Shown here: positions 8,283 through 16,574 of the stretch, one piece after another
Position numbering within the stretch: the first letter of the stretch is position 1
Layout of the letters: the number at the start of each line of letters is the position of its first letter
Origin: Methylophilaceae bacterium 11
GTDB taxonomy: Bacteria > Pseudomonadota > Gammaproteobacteria > Burkholderiales > Methylophilaceae
Length of the DNA: 64,000 nt
Direction of reading: 5' to 3'
NCBI GenBank assembly: GCA_000525025.1
Contig: JCKJ01000001.1
Coordinates: forward strand, 1,550,001-1,614,000
The notes under the pieces: model-generated
Told to the model about the DNA's origin: nothing
The model's database searches: none
Seen by the model: only the letters and a program-made list of their open reading frames with translations
Translations under genes and position numbers: made by a program

Positions 8283-9248
8283 TTACCTAATGACAACACC
8301 CCATGGCAAATTGCCTACTGGGATTTCACCGACTATTTGATTCGTTGATGTATCAATCACTGATATGCTATTACTACGTCCATTAGCCACGTATAGCTTT
8401 TTACCGTCAGGGGTTAGCGCCATATTCCACGGGCGCTTCCCTACAGCAATTGTTGTAATCACAGTATTGTTAGTGGCGTCAATCACGCTAATATTATGAT
8501 CACCACCATTACTCACATATACACGACTACCATCATGCGACACCTTTATACCGTTTGAGCGTAAACCAACGGGGATGCGATGCAGAATTGTCCAGTCGCC
8601 GACAGAGACTACTTCGACTAAGTTAGCGGCTTCATTGGCAATATAAACCAGCTTTCCGTTTGGCGAGAAGCCAATTCCTCTAGGGTGCTTGGTCGCTTTA
8701 ATCAAATGTACAGATTGATATGTTGAGGTATCAATCACATCCACATCACCGCTTTCCTCATTGCTCGCTAACAACCAATTACCTTGAGGAGAGTATTCAC
8801 AATGTTCTGGGTTGCGGCCTTGTGTTTTTGCGGTATGCGATAATTTAACGGTTGCTAAGTCCACAAATGAAACCGCATTTTCTTCCTCTAGACAGGCGGC
8901 TAATGTTTTACCATCCGGAGAAATACTAATCCCCTCAGGCTCATCCCCTACCTTCACTAACGCTTCCTGCTTATGCGTTTCTAAGTTCACCACAGCGACG
9001 GCATTTTTATCGCGGACCACGACATATAGTTTTTTGCCATCTGGCTGAATAGCAACTGCCTGAATTTTCTTACCAAACTTCCCTTTGGCGGGCAATTGAT
9101 ATATCACTTTATCTGAAGCAGTATCAATCACTGAAACTTTGCCATCTTTTTCATTGGGCACGTAAGCTAATGGAGCAGCATATATTTTAAATGCATAAGT
9201 ACTTAATACAACGGATAAAAGGGCAGCAGTCTGTAATGTTTTATTCAT
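8283..9248 (-). CDS. Exported YVTN/NHL-type beta-propeller protein
   Basis: The 321-residue product starts at an ATG seven codons inside a TTG-started frame. A signal peptide ends near IYAAPLAYV. The rest is made of about seven repeats of the type VSVIDTxxxxVIxxIPVGxxPxGIxxxPDGKxLYVAN, giving a periplasmic propeller. It resembles the propeller proteins that accompany PQQ-dependent alcohol oxidation genes, but no catalytic residues are visible and the role is unknown. A surface-binding or scaffold function is the cautious reading. It lies between the sigma-54 locus and the mxa-linked two-component system. The 301 bases before the next stop downstream (7982-8282) hold no gene I can support. Confidence 0.82.
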   Translation of the reverse strand: MNKTLQTAALLSVVLSTYAFKIYAAPLAYVPNEKDGKVSVIDTASDKVIYQLPAKGKFGKKIQAVAIQPDGKKLYVVVRDKNAVAVVNLETHKQEALVKVGDEPEGISISPDGKTLAACLEEENAVSFVDLATVKLSHTAKTQGRNPEHCEYSPQGNWLLASNEESGDVDVIDTSTYQSVHLIKATKHPRGIGFSPNGKLVYIANEAANLVEVVSVGDWTILHRIPVGLRSNGIKVSHDGSRVYVSNGGDHNISVIDATNNTVITTIAVGKRPWNMALTPDGKKLYVANGRSNSISVIDTSTNQIVGEIPVGNLPWGVVIR

Positions 9249-9320
9249 ATGTCTTTTTAATATCGGCAATCAATTATTCAATGGCGCATCAATTTTAATA
9301 GGTAAATTTTTACAATCACT

Positions 9321-9361
9321 TATCCCTGCGTCTGTATACAGGGATACTAAACTTATATCCC
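9321..9361. promoter_or_regulatory. Cluster of three GGGATA half-sites upstream of the propeller gene
   Basis: TATCCCTG (9321-9328) and CAGGGATA (9339-9346) form perfect 8-bp arms around 10 bases, and a third half-site TATATCCC (9354-9361) follows. They lie 73-113 bases before the propeller start, a usual operator distance. The binding protein is unknown. Confidence 0.4.
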
Positions 9362-9582
9362 GAATTTCATACGTCAAAACTCACTAAAAACATTAGGATT
9401 TCTTCCCTAAACTTTATATAAGTAGTTCAACAATTAATTTATAAGCGCTATTCCACGTAAGGATAATTTTCCATGGATAAGATGAAAGACTCCCGTTACA
9501 TCCCTAAATCAATAACGCTAAACTAAGGTCTCGTTATCTCCAAACTAACGGCTATTTCAATCTAAAGCTAGATTGGCAATAG

Positions 9583-9616
9583 AAAAAGCCACGCACCTTA
9601 TATCGCGTGGCTTTTT
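9583..9616. terminator. Bidirectional terminator after the response regulator gene
   Basis: Perfect 12-bp arms AAAAAGCCACGC / GCGTGGCTTTTT around a 10-base loop, with T-runs on both strands. It is 25 bases past the stop at 9641. The remainder of 9249-9640 carries the propeller gene's upstream region and no gene. Confidence 0.88.
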
Positions 9617-9640
9617 ATTTTCTTCATATTTCTAGCAATC

Positions 9641-10282
9641 TTAACTATCAACAATCAGCCCATGTTTCATTGCCAGTCGCACCATTTCTATGGGGCTAGA
9701 CACTCCGAGCTTTTGTTTAATAAGTGTGTAGTAGTTTGCAACTGTTTTCTGGCTAAGCTTCAGCATGTCGGCCACCTCTTCTACACGCTTACCCTCCACC
9801 AACAAGCGAAACACTTCAAACTCACGAGAAGTCAGTTGATGAATGGGGTCTGTATCACCTTTAAGCGTTTGCATAGCAATTTTTTTTGCAACGCCTGCAC
9901 TAAGAAAAGTTTTTCCTCTTGAAACATCAATGACGGCTTGTAATAAGTCTTCTGCCATGCCGGTTTTTGTTACAAACCCTTTAACCCCTGTTTTAAGTGC
10001 TTGTGATGCAAACGAAACAGCCTCATGCATTGAAAAAATAATAATTTTTGCATGACTATATCGCTGCAATATCCTTTTCGCTGACTCTATGCCCCCCATG
10101 CCTGGCATAGAAATATCCATGACAACAATATCAGGGTTCACTTCACCATATAACTGATAAGCAATCTCTCCTGTAGCTGCCTCTGCTACAACCTCAATGC
10201 CATTGCTGTTTTCCAAAAGTCGCCTTAACCCAGACCGCACCACAGCATGATCATCTACTAACAAAATCTTAAGATGTCTCAT
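9641..10282 (-). CDS. NarL/LuxR-family response regulator (mxa-linked pair A)
   Basis: DNA-binding partner of the histidine kinase just upstream. The 213-residue product has a receiver domain (residues 1-120: LLVDDHAVVRSG, phosphoacceptor Asp in DIVVMDISMPGMGG, Lys in GFVTKTG) and a LuxR-type helix-turn-helix (about 146-205: LTSREFEVFRLLVEGKRVEEVADMLKLSQKTVANY). Its ATG overlaps the kinase stop (TAATG). It resembles the second regulator at 25983-26642. Control of the mxa genes is inferred only from position. Confidence 0.93.
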   Translation of the reverse strand: MRHLKILLVDDHAVVRSGLRRLLENSNGIEVVAEAATGEIAYQLYGEVNPDIVVMDISMPGMGGIESAKRILQRYSHAKIIIFSMHEAVSFASQALKTGVKGFVTKTGMAEDLLQAVIDVSRGKTFLSAGVAKKIAMQTLKGDTDPIHQLTSREFEVFRLLVEGKRVEEVADMLKLSQKTVANYYTLIKQKLGVSSPIEMVRLAMKHGLIVDS

Positions 10283-11652
10283 TACAGCCCCTTATCATCT
10301 GAATTAAATGACTTCTTAGGTAAGATAACGCCAATTTTGGTACCTCTTCCTACTACACTATCTATATGCATAGTGCCTCGTAATCCTTGCACCCGCTCCA
10401 TCATTCCAGCAAGACCATAACCCTTTGTGTGCTGATTAAAATCAAAACCATTGCCATCATCTTCAAACTCCATAAACACATGCTTTTCATCATGCTTTAT
10501 TTCTATGTTTAATTTTCTGGCATTGGCATGCTTACTAACATTGGTCAAACATTCCTGCATGACTCTATATGCAGTTACAGCTGTCGTTTCCTCAACACAA
10601 CCCGTAATGTTAGCAATGTTGTGGATTAATAGCGTATTACTATTACGCTCGCGCCAATGATGCGCCAACTCAGCCAATGCCAAACTCAATCCTAATTCAT
10701 CTAGAACTCTGGGCCGTAATCTTTGCAATAGATCATGAATGGTATTCATCATCTGTCTAGTCACAGCACCGATAGCTTTGGCGCTTTCTTTAGCAGTCAC
10801 TAATGTTTTAGCTGCAAATATCGCGCTCGCATCAACATGGATAGCTGTTAAATACTGCCCTATTTCATCATGAATATCTTGTGCCAATCGTTTTCTTTCG
10901 TCTTCTTGCAAATTAATTATTTGCTGGGTCAGGCGATGATTATTCACTGTGCTTTGTTGCAAAGTATCTGCCATCAAGTTAAATTTAGAGCCAATTTCCT
11001 TTAGCTCAACTTGCTTAAACTCAGGCAATCTACTTTGAAAATTACCAGTTTCAAGTTGCGTCAGTGCCGAAATAATTTGTTTGACTGGTTTAAAAGTGTA
11101 CTTCACAGCAATGTAGGCAAATAGGTTCATCAACACGAAAAAAATAGCTACTAAGGTTAACAGCCCAACCGTATCATCCCAAACCTCAGCTATTTCAAAG
11201 CTAGGGTCAGGCGTAACGACTAACTCACCTAAAAATCGGCCATTTAAAACAATATTCTTTCGTGTTTGAGAGACGCTCAGTGTGGACAAATCCATTGCCT
11301 TAACAAACCATTGCGGCGGCTGATTGATGTCAGTTTTATCATAGGCGTTTTTATTTGTTTCACGTAATCGACCACTCGCATCATAAAAATCTATTCTAAG
11401 ATGACGGATATTGCCTAGATTTTTGAGTCTAAAAATCGATGTTTGGCCTTCGGCTCCTGGGCTCAGCCACCCAAAATCAGAACTATAATGAATGATTTCT
11501 GCATCTAGCAAATGTAAAACTAGATTCGAGGTTGACTCAATTTCAGCACGTACATCTTCTCGAGCATTATGGGTAATTGAATAAAAACTAAGTGCTAATA
11601 ATGACAATAGCAATCCAGTAATCATTAAATTAAGTTTTAACTGCAGACTCAT
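10282..11652 (-). CDS. Membrane histidine kinase with HAMP and HisKA_3 domains (mxa-linked pair A)
   Basis: NarX/MoxY-like sensor kinase, 456 residues. It has a membrane segment at about 8-27, a periplasmic sensing region to about 160 with no recognised motif, a second membrane segment about 165-187, and a HAMP domain (FKPVKQIISALTQLETGNF). The dimerisation/phosphotransfer block is ERKRLAQDIHDEIGQYLTAIHVD with the phospho-His in DIHDE, followed by a HATPase domain (MQECLTNVSKHA, EDDGNGFD, GYGLAGMMERV). Unlike the kinase at 25015 it has a real periplasmic domain and so could sense a periplasmic signal such as methanol-oxidation status; that is inference. Confidence 0.93.
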   Translation of the reverse strand: MSLQLKLNLMITGLLLSLLALSFYSITHNAREDVRAEIESTSNLVLHLLDAEIIHYSSDFGWLSPGAEGQTSIFRLKNLGNIRHLRIDFYDASGRLRETNKNAYDKTDINQPPQWFVKAMDLSTLSVSQTRKNIVLNGRFLGELVVTPDPSFEIAEVWDDTVGLLTLVAIFFVLMNLFAYIAVKYTFKPVKQIISALTQLETGNFQSRLPEFKQVELKEIGSKFNLMADTLQQSTVNNHRLTQQIINLQEDERKRLAQDIHDEIGQYLTAIHVDASAIFAAKTLVTAKESAKAIGAVTRQMMNTIHDLLQRLRPRVLDELGLSLALAELAHHWRERNSNTLLIHNIANITGCVEETTAVTAYRVMQECLTNVSKHANARKLNIEIKHDEKHVFMEFEDDGNGFDFNQHTKGYGLAGMMERVQGLRGTMHIDSVVGRGTKIGVILPKKSFNSDDKGL

Positions 11653-11707
11653 GGATAGGTACTCAAATTAACGCAGACATAGTATAGGTTCTTGCAGCAT
11701 TGTTCTT

Positions 11708-11720
11708 GGGAAAAATTCCC
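11708..11720. promoter_or_regulatory. GGGAA-AAA-TTCCC palindrome upstream of the kinase
   Basis: A symmetric site 56 bases before the kinase start in the 206-base gap 11653-11858. A near copy, GGGAAAAACTCCC, lies at 30878-30890 in another noncoding stretch. It could be an operator. Confidence 0.35.
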
Positions 11721-11858
11721 GACCTCAATAGCGCCCTATTGGAAAATAGCCTAATAACGAATGAAACTGCAATTACAGTTCTATTCAAACACAGTCAAAT
11801 AAACACTGAGACCCTTCAATTGAAACGGGTGTTAGCACTTGAGTGTTTGCACACAAGA

Positions 11859-13226
11859 TTAACGCTTTCTGCGCCTATATAACACATAAAAAGTTAAAAA
11901 AGACAGTAGCCCGGGAATAATATATTGAATCGTATAGCCAATCAGTTTAGGCGCTACTGAATGCTCAGGCACAATCATATTCACATCTTTTAATCGTGTA
12001 GGCTTAATTGTCACTTTGGTAGCATCAAAAGTTAGCCATTGCAGTATGTTACTCACAAATTGCTGGTTACCACCCTTACTCAAAGACTGACTTGTCAGAA
12101 AATGTGAGTCACCTACAACGACAATGCGCTGGACCTTTGCGTTTAACTTCCGTTCATATGTTAAGACCACATGATGCGGAACAAGCGTAGGCTCTACAGT
12201 GCTCGTTTTTTGACCTTCTGCATCACTCGTTGTGACAACCAATACTAGCGGAGTCACCTTCCAGCCTTGTTCTACTAGAGGTTGGCCATTGATTTCGTGT
12301 GGCCAACTGAATATCGTTTTCATTGAAAATTGCTGTGTAATTGGATGTTGCGCATAATAGTTAGCATAGACTTCTTTGCTAACCTGCGATATTTTTTGTG
12401 AAGAATTTTGCTGGATGATTGCCTCTGAAACTTTAAGCCCCAATCGATCGGCAAGCTCAGACAGGCTCACATTTACATGATCATCTACCATCCATAGTAA
12501 ATTTCCGCCTTGATCTATAAACTGCTGTAGTTGCGTCACTTTACTTGAGGTTAGTGAGTCTGATGTGTTGAGTATTAACGCACCCAGTTTTGCGGCGTTC
12601 AAGTCATCCGATCTTTCAGTGATGCCATAACCTTGCTGATTTAACGCCCGCTTTAATGCGAGATAATCACTATTGTCTTGTGATTGGGACTGATTAGCTG
12701 CATCAAGCAATGCAATACGCCGGCTTTTAGTATGCGATAACTTCAAAAGCAGATTGGTAAATCTCTCTTCATTGATTGGTGGGAAAATATGCATTGATTG
12801 TTGCTGGTACTTGACTACTATTTCGCCATCAATCGTGATATTTTCGGAACGCGCTAATGCTGGGTTCTCGTGTGTACTGAATATATTCAATGAAATATTG
12901 GGCTTAGTCCGTTGATAGCGCGCAATAAAATCCTGCATACTTTGACGAAATTGATCACCATGGGTCATGTCATCCTTAGAGGCAAACACAGTCATTTGGA
13001 TAGCATCTGGCATAGACTTTAAGACCGAAATACTTGGCTGTGACAAGCTGTTGCGGTTGTTTTGCGTTACATCCACGCTAAACAGATACTGCTTAGAGAA
13101 ATAGCCCATCAACAAACACAAGCATAACATTACGATCAAACATGATTTGGCATGCATTACCCAATGCTCGAATGGTTGGTGTAGATGCATAGAAGTTCCT
13201 TTAACGCTATTTGCAAATTTAACCAT
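11859..13226 (-). CDS. GldG-like auxiliary protein of an ABC transporter
   Basis: The 455-residue product has a membrane segment at about 30-48, a large extracytoplasmic region, and a C-terminal membrane segment (YIIPGLLSFLTFYVLYRRRKR). The middle matches the GldG/uncharacterised ABC-associated pattern: NNRNSLSQPSISVLKSM, then LGALILNTSDSLTSSKVTQLQQFIDQGGNLLWMVDD, and VVVGDSHFLTSQSL. The last block resembles a glutamine-amidotransferase-like fold used for binding rather than catalysis. It overlaps the permease gene by 8 bases. An ATG at 13190 with an AAAGGAA ribosome site is an alternative start. Function is unknown; its place after mxaD suggests a role in methanol dehydrogenase assembly or PQQ/cofactor handling. 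Confidence 0.75.
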   Translation of the reverse strand: MVKFANSVKGTSMHLHQPFEHWVMHAKSCLIVMLCLCLLMGYFSKQYLFSVDVTQNNRNSLSQPSISVLKSMPDAIQMTVFASKDDMTHGDQFRQSMQDFIARYQRTKPNISLNIFSTHENPALARSENITIDGEIVVKYQQQSMHIFPPINEERFTNLLLKLSHTKSRRIALLDAANQSQSQDNSDYLALKRALNQQGYGITERSDDLNAAKLGALILNTSDSLTSSKVTQLQQFIDQGGNLLWMVDDHVNVSLSELADRLGLKVSEAIIQQNSSQKISQVSKEVYANYYAQHPITQQFSMKTIFSWPHEINGQPLVEQGWKVTPLVLVVTTSDAEGQKTSTVEPTLVPHHVVLTYERKLNAKVQRIVVVGDSHFLTSQSLSKGGNQQFVSNILQWLTFDATKVTIKPTRLKDVNMIVPEHSVAPKLIGYTIQYIIPGLLSFLTFYVLYRRRKR

Positions 13227-13965
13227 ATACCCTCTGATGCTCTAATTTACGGACGGTTAAGAACACAAAAGAAAGCGCTACTAAGAGATAGAATGCAATG
13301 TCTGCTGTATTTAACAGGCCAACAGCAAATGATTTATAGTGTTGCATCATCGACAAATCAGACCAAATAGTGTTGGGCTGTTGTGCAAAAATATGATCCA
13401 AAAACAAGAGCATGATCAATACAAAAAATGAGAGTACTGCTGCCAGAATGGGTTGACGCGTTAAGCTTGAAAAAAACAAGCTAATGGCAGAAAAGCTTGC
13501 AATCAGCAAACTTAAACCTAATACGTTGGCAAAAATATATCCGAAATCAATATCTGTCCATGCATTTAAAATGCAGATAATCACAACTAAGTAAGCTAAC
13601 ATCAACGCCAAAAAGAGTATTAAGCTTAAAAATTTCCCCACTACAATTTCTGCAAGCGAGATAGGCGCACTTAGCATAAAAGGCATGGTTAGATTTTTTT
13701 GCTCTTCAGAAAATAGCCGCATGGAGAGCAAAGGAATAAAAATCAGCATAATGAAAGAGGATGTACCAAACAAATTAGATCCTATGTATTTCGTGAGTCC
13801 AATTTGTTCAACGATAGGGATATTTCCCATCATCACTTGCATATATTCGCTAAGCGATTGGGTATATAAAATTCCCATGACAATTGCATATATCGCCAAC
13901 ATACCCCAACCGATATAGCTGGCAAACAATACTTTTATTTCTTTTCTAATCACGACAAAGATCAT
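13219..13965 (-). CDS. ABC-2 type transporter permease
   Basis: Inner-membrane half of an ABC transporter, 248 residues with about six hydrophobic segments (AIYAIVMGILY, SSFIMLIFIPLLSMRLFSEE, LILFLALMLAYLVVIICI, LSLLIASFSAISLFF, ILAAVLSFFVLIMLLFL, IAFYLLVALSFVFLTV). The LLSMRLFSEEQKNLTMPFMLSAPIS block is typical of GldF/NosY-like permeases. It follows the ATPase gene by 13 bases and overlaps the GldG-like gene, so the three form one transporter unit. The substrate is unknown. Confidence 0.88.
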   Translation of the reverse strand: MIFVVIRKEIKVLFASYIGWGMLAIYAIVMGILYTQSLSEYMQVMMGNIPIVEQIGLTKYIGSNLFGTSSFIMLIFIPLLSMRLFSEEQKNLTMPFMLSAPISLAEIVVGKFLSLILFLALMLAYLVVIICILNAWTDIDFGYIFANVLGLSLLIASFSAISLFFSSLTRQPILAAVLSFFVLIMLLFLDHIFAQQPNTIWSDLSMMQHYKSFAVGLLNTADIAFYLLVALSFVFLTVRKLEHQRVYG

Positions 13966-13978
13966 GTCAGCAATTCCT

Positions 13979-14914
13979 TCACTCTGATTTTGTAAGCTTT
14001 AAAAAAACATCTTCTAGCGAAGTTTGCTGCTCGCTGATCAGAAACAATCCCCAATTATTTTTTACTGCCAATCCAACAATCTCCTCAGCTGGCGATGCAT
14101 GTTGATATTGAACAACTAAGGTATTTTCATTTTTGTAATCCACACCAACCACATGTTGAAGCTCAGTAATGGCTTGAAGATTGACGGGGCGTTTAAACCC
14201 GACAACGAGTGCGCGTGTTTGCATGTGCTGCTTGAGTGTTTCAATATCCGACTGATAAAGCGATTTCCCCTGCTCCAGAATCTGCACATCGTCACACACC
14301 ATTTCGACTTCTGGTAATAAGTGCGTAGAAAAAATCAAACTGGCGTCTTGGGCAATGTCACGCATTAAGCTTCTAATCTGCCTAATTTGAATTGGGTCTA
14401 AACCAACCGTCGGTTCGTCTAAAATAACCACCATAGGTGAGTGAATAATGGCTTGAGCTATGCCTACACGCTGCTGAAAACCATTGGACAACTGCTCTAT
14501 CACACGCCGCCCCACTTCGGTTAATCCACACCGCTCTTTCACTAAAGCAATGGATTGTTTCGCTTTACGTGAAGATAACCTGTGAAAACTTGCCGCAATC
14601 TCAAGATACTCATCGACTGTCAGCTCTTTGTACAAAGGACGCTGTTCTGGCAAATAGCCAATCAACGCTTTTGCTTCAGTTGGCTTACGCAAAATATCAA
14701 TACCACAAATACGAACAGCACCATGTGAAGGCGCTAGATGACCTGCAATCATTCTCATGGTTGTGGTCTTACCGGCGCCATTGGCGCCCAATAACCCCAG
14801 CGCTTTACCCTGCTCTAGAGTAAAGCTTAATTCACTCACCACTTTGCGGTCTTCATAGATGCGGGTAATAGCATCGACTTCTACAGTTATGTTATTCACA
14901 GTACAACTTTTCAT
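13979..14914 (-). CDS. ABC transporter ATP-binding protein
   Basis: ATPase of the transporter above; 311 residues from the ATG at 14914. The longer frame opens at a TTG that lies inside a stem-loop, so it was rejected. Motifs are Walker A LLGANGAGKTTTMRMIAG, Q-loop YLPEQRPLY, a signature reading LSNGFQQRVGIAQAI (LSGGQ degenerate at the second Gly), Walker B MVVILDEPTVGLDP and H-loop STHLLPE. A C-terminal extension of about 80 residues follows, as in GldA/NatA-type ATPases. It is separated from mxaD by 144 bases containing two stem-loops, so it may be expressed at a lower level than the genes before it. Confidence 0.9.
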   Translation of the reverse strand: MKSCTVNNITVEVDAITRIYEDRKVVSELSFTLEQGKALGLLGANGAGKTTTMRMIAGHLAPSHGAVRICGIDILRKPTEAKALIGYLPEQRPLYKELTVDEYLEIAASFHRLSSRKAKQSIALVKERCGLTEVGRRVIEQLSNGFQQRVGIAQAIIHSPMVVILDEPTVGLDPIQIRQIRSLMRDIAQDASLIFSTHLLPEVEMVCDDVQILEQGKSLYQSDIETLKQHMQTRALVVGFKRPVNLQAITELQHVVGVDYKNENTLVVQYQHASPAEEIVGLAVKNNWGLFLISEQQTSLEDVFLKLTKSE

Positions 14915-14922
14915 GTCTAAAG

Positions 14923-14948
14923 AAGCTGGCAACGTCTATTGCCAGCTT
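14923..14948 (-). other. Stem-loop just before the ABC ATPase start
   Basis: Perfect 10-bp arms AAGCTGGCAA / TTGCCAGCTT around a 6-base loop, with no U-run after it on the minus strand. It ends 9 bases upstream of the ATG at 14914 and could mask the ribosome site or protect the upstream message. Confidence 0.6.
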
Positions 14949-14976
14949 GATTCCAAATCCTCAATGAGTATCTGCC

Positions 14977-15000
14977 AACCATATTTATTTAAATATGGTT
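14977..15000 (-). other. Stem-loop after mxaD
   Basis: Perfect 10-bp arms AACCATATTT / AAATATGGTT with a 4-base loop, 59 bases past the mxaD stop and without a U-run. It is the first of two hairpins in the mxaD-ABC spacer. Confidence 0.55.
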
Positions 15001-15058
15001 ACTAGATTTCCCCACCAGCGGCGCAGTGTATTCGCGACCTTTCTTGAGTCAGCCTTAC

Positions 15059-15568
15059 TTACTTTTTTGGTGAGCTTGCCTCCAAATTTGCAAGGCCCTG
15101 CTTCACATATGCATTCACCGCATTACGTGCTGCTTCATCATCCGTACCCGGAGGTGGCTCATTAGTCGTATCAACGCGATAGTAGCGTACCATCCAGGAA
15201 ACACGGGTACCTGAACCCTCAGCTTTAATGCTAATGCGTCCATTTAACGAACTCACTGGCATGGCTTTGGTATCACTGTTGGCTCCTAGTCGATAAGAAA
15301 TTTTCATTTCGCTAACCAATACCTCGTCAAACTCTTCATAGATTTTTCCACCTGATTTGAGCGTTAACACTCGCTTATTCTGTTCAGGCGCTTCACATGT
15401 GGTGACCGAAGGATGCCAGTCTTGAATCGCACAAGGTTCGCTGAGCTTTTTCCAAACAACCTCCGGTGACAAATTTACCAATACAGATTCATCTGTTTTC
15501 TGTGGTGTAGGCCCGTGTGCAAGCGCAGTAGATGAGACAACACATAACAAACTAACTAGATACTTCAT
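15059..15568 (-). CDS. mxaD: MxaD, periplasmic SRPBCC-family protein
   Basis: Accessory protein of methanol oxidation; MxaD in other methylotrophs is reported to help electron transfer from methanol dehydrogenase to cytochrome cL. The 169-residue product has a signal peptide ending ALA-HGPTPQ and a START/SRPBCC-like domain (VWKKLSEPCAIQDWHPSVTTCEA, LTLKSGGKIYEEFDE, GRISIKAEGSGTRVSWMVRY). It overlaps mxaL by 17 bases. Length and position after mxaL match the mxaKLD order known from Methylobacterium. Confidence 0.88.
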   Translation of the reverse strand: MKYLVSLLCVVSSTALAHGPTPQKTDESVLVNLSPEVVWKKLSEPCAIQDWHPSVTTCEAPEQNKRVLTLKSGGKIYEEFDEVLVSEMKISYRLGANSDTKAMPVSSLNGRISIKAEGSGTRVSWMVRYYRVDTTNEPPPGTDDEAARNAVNAYVKQGLANLEASSPKK

Positions 15569-16574
15569 TTTTTCTCCTTAATAAAACTAAACGACTGATA
15601 CGTTGGTATACCCACTTTGGAATGAGATAGAGAATAGCCATTAGCAAACAGATGGTGGCCATCCATGGCCTTAAGTCGATCTGAGTCATTTGCCATTTGG
15701 AAAATTGGCTCGAATTAAAGAGTGATGACATCGTGCTCAACTGGTCTAGGGTGATGTATTCCAAGCCAGTCTGATTCGCTAGCTGCGTTAAATGTGCTTT
15801 ATTCAATGCAGACAAATGCGCATTTTCTGCTTCTGCCGGGTTATTACCATGCGGTGAGTTACGACCGTGATAGCCTTCCTCCATCTCTAATACTGAGAGT
15901 GTCTTTCTGTTCACACCAAATGTTGCAAATCGCATCACTTCTTCTTTATCCCAATATCCAGTGACATTATTTTTCTCATCCAACTTAGGAATAGGCGCAG
16001 GCTTATCTCCCCCTACACCGAATATGGCTCCTAATACTTGTCCTGCTTTCCCTTCAAACTTAGGTGTATTGTCTACGCTCAGTGGCGGTGCTTGATGACC
16101 GTCAGTTATAAATGCCAAGCGAAGATTTGAATCAATTTTCTTCACTTTAGTGATTGCGTCAAACAGCCCGTGTGCTATAAATGAATCGGCAGCCCAAGCC
16201 ATGCGCCAATCCAATTGCGCTACTGTTTCATCTAATGCATTAAAGTGCTGACAGACTTCCAGAGGCTTTAATACAGTAACAATGGAGCGTTCTGTAAATA
16301 CACCTAATGCCACTTTTGATCCGCAAGGAAAATGACTTAACGCTTGCCGTATCGCACGCTTGGAAAACTCAAGGCGGCTCATTGATTTTCCATCTACCCA
16401 ATAATCACTCACATTCATACTTTGGGTAATATCCACCACCACAAACCAATGATGCACCGGCGATGGTAATCGTATGGCTGGCTTAAACATGGTAACCACT
16501 AGCATGAGCAATATCGCCATCAAGCAGATACCGCGATAATCACGCACATATGGCTTTAGTTTTTTTAAACTCAA
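15552..16574 (-). CDS. mxaL: MxaL, von Willebrand A domain membrane protein
   Basis: Needed, with MxaA, MxaC and MxaK, for calcium insertion into methanol dehydrogenase in other methylotrophs. The product has an N-terminal membrane segment (GICLMAILLMLVVTMF), then a periplasmic VWA domain (VVVDITQSMNVSDYW, where the MIDAS motif reads DITQS instead of DxSxS; AFITDGHQAPP), then a C-terminal membrane segment (MATICLLMAILYLIPKWVY). I chose the TTG at 16574: it overlaps the mxaK stop (TTGA) and has an AGAGG ribosome site 6 bases before. The longest frame begins at a TTG at 16610. The first MIDAS Ser replaced by Thr should still bind a metal. Confidence 0.85.
   Translation of the reverse strand: MSLKKLKPYVRDYRGICLMAILLMLVVTMFKPAIRLPSPVHHWFVVVDITQSMNVSDYWVDGKSMSRLEFSKRAIRQALSHFPCGSKVALGVFTERSIVTVLKPLEVCQHFNALDETVAQLDWRMAWAADSFIAHGLFDAITKVKKIDSNLRLAFITDGHQAPPLSVDNTPKFEGKAGQVLGAIFGVGGDKPAPIPKLDEKNNVTGYWDKEEVMRFATFGVNRKTLSVLEMEEGYHGRNSPHGNNPAEAENAHLSALNKAHLTQLANQTGLEYITLDQLSTMSSLFNSSQFSKWQMTQIDLRPWMATICLLMAILYLIPKWVYQRISRLVLLRRKNEVSS

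Noticed and set aside
14914-14932. TTG start at 14932 for the ABC ATPase
   Set aside because: It lies inside a perfect stem-loop with no ribosome site; the ATG at 14914 is preferred.
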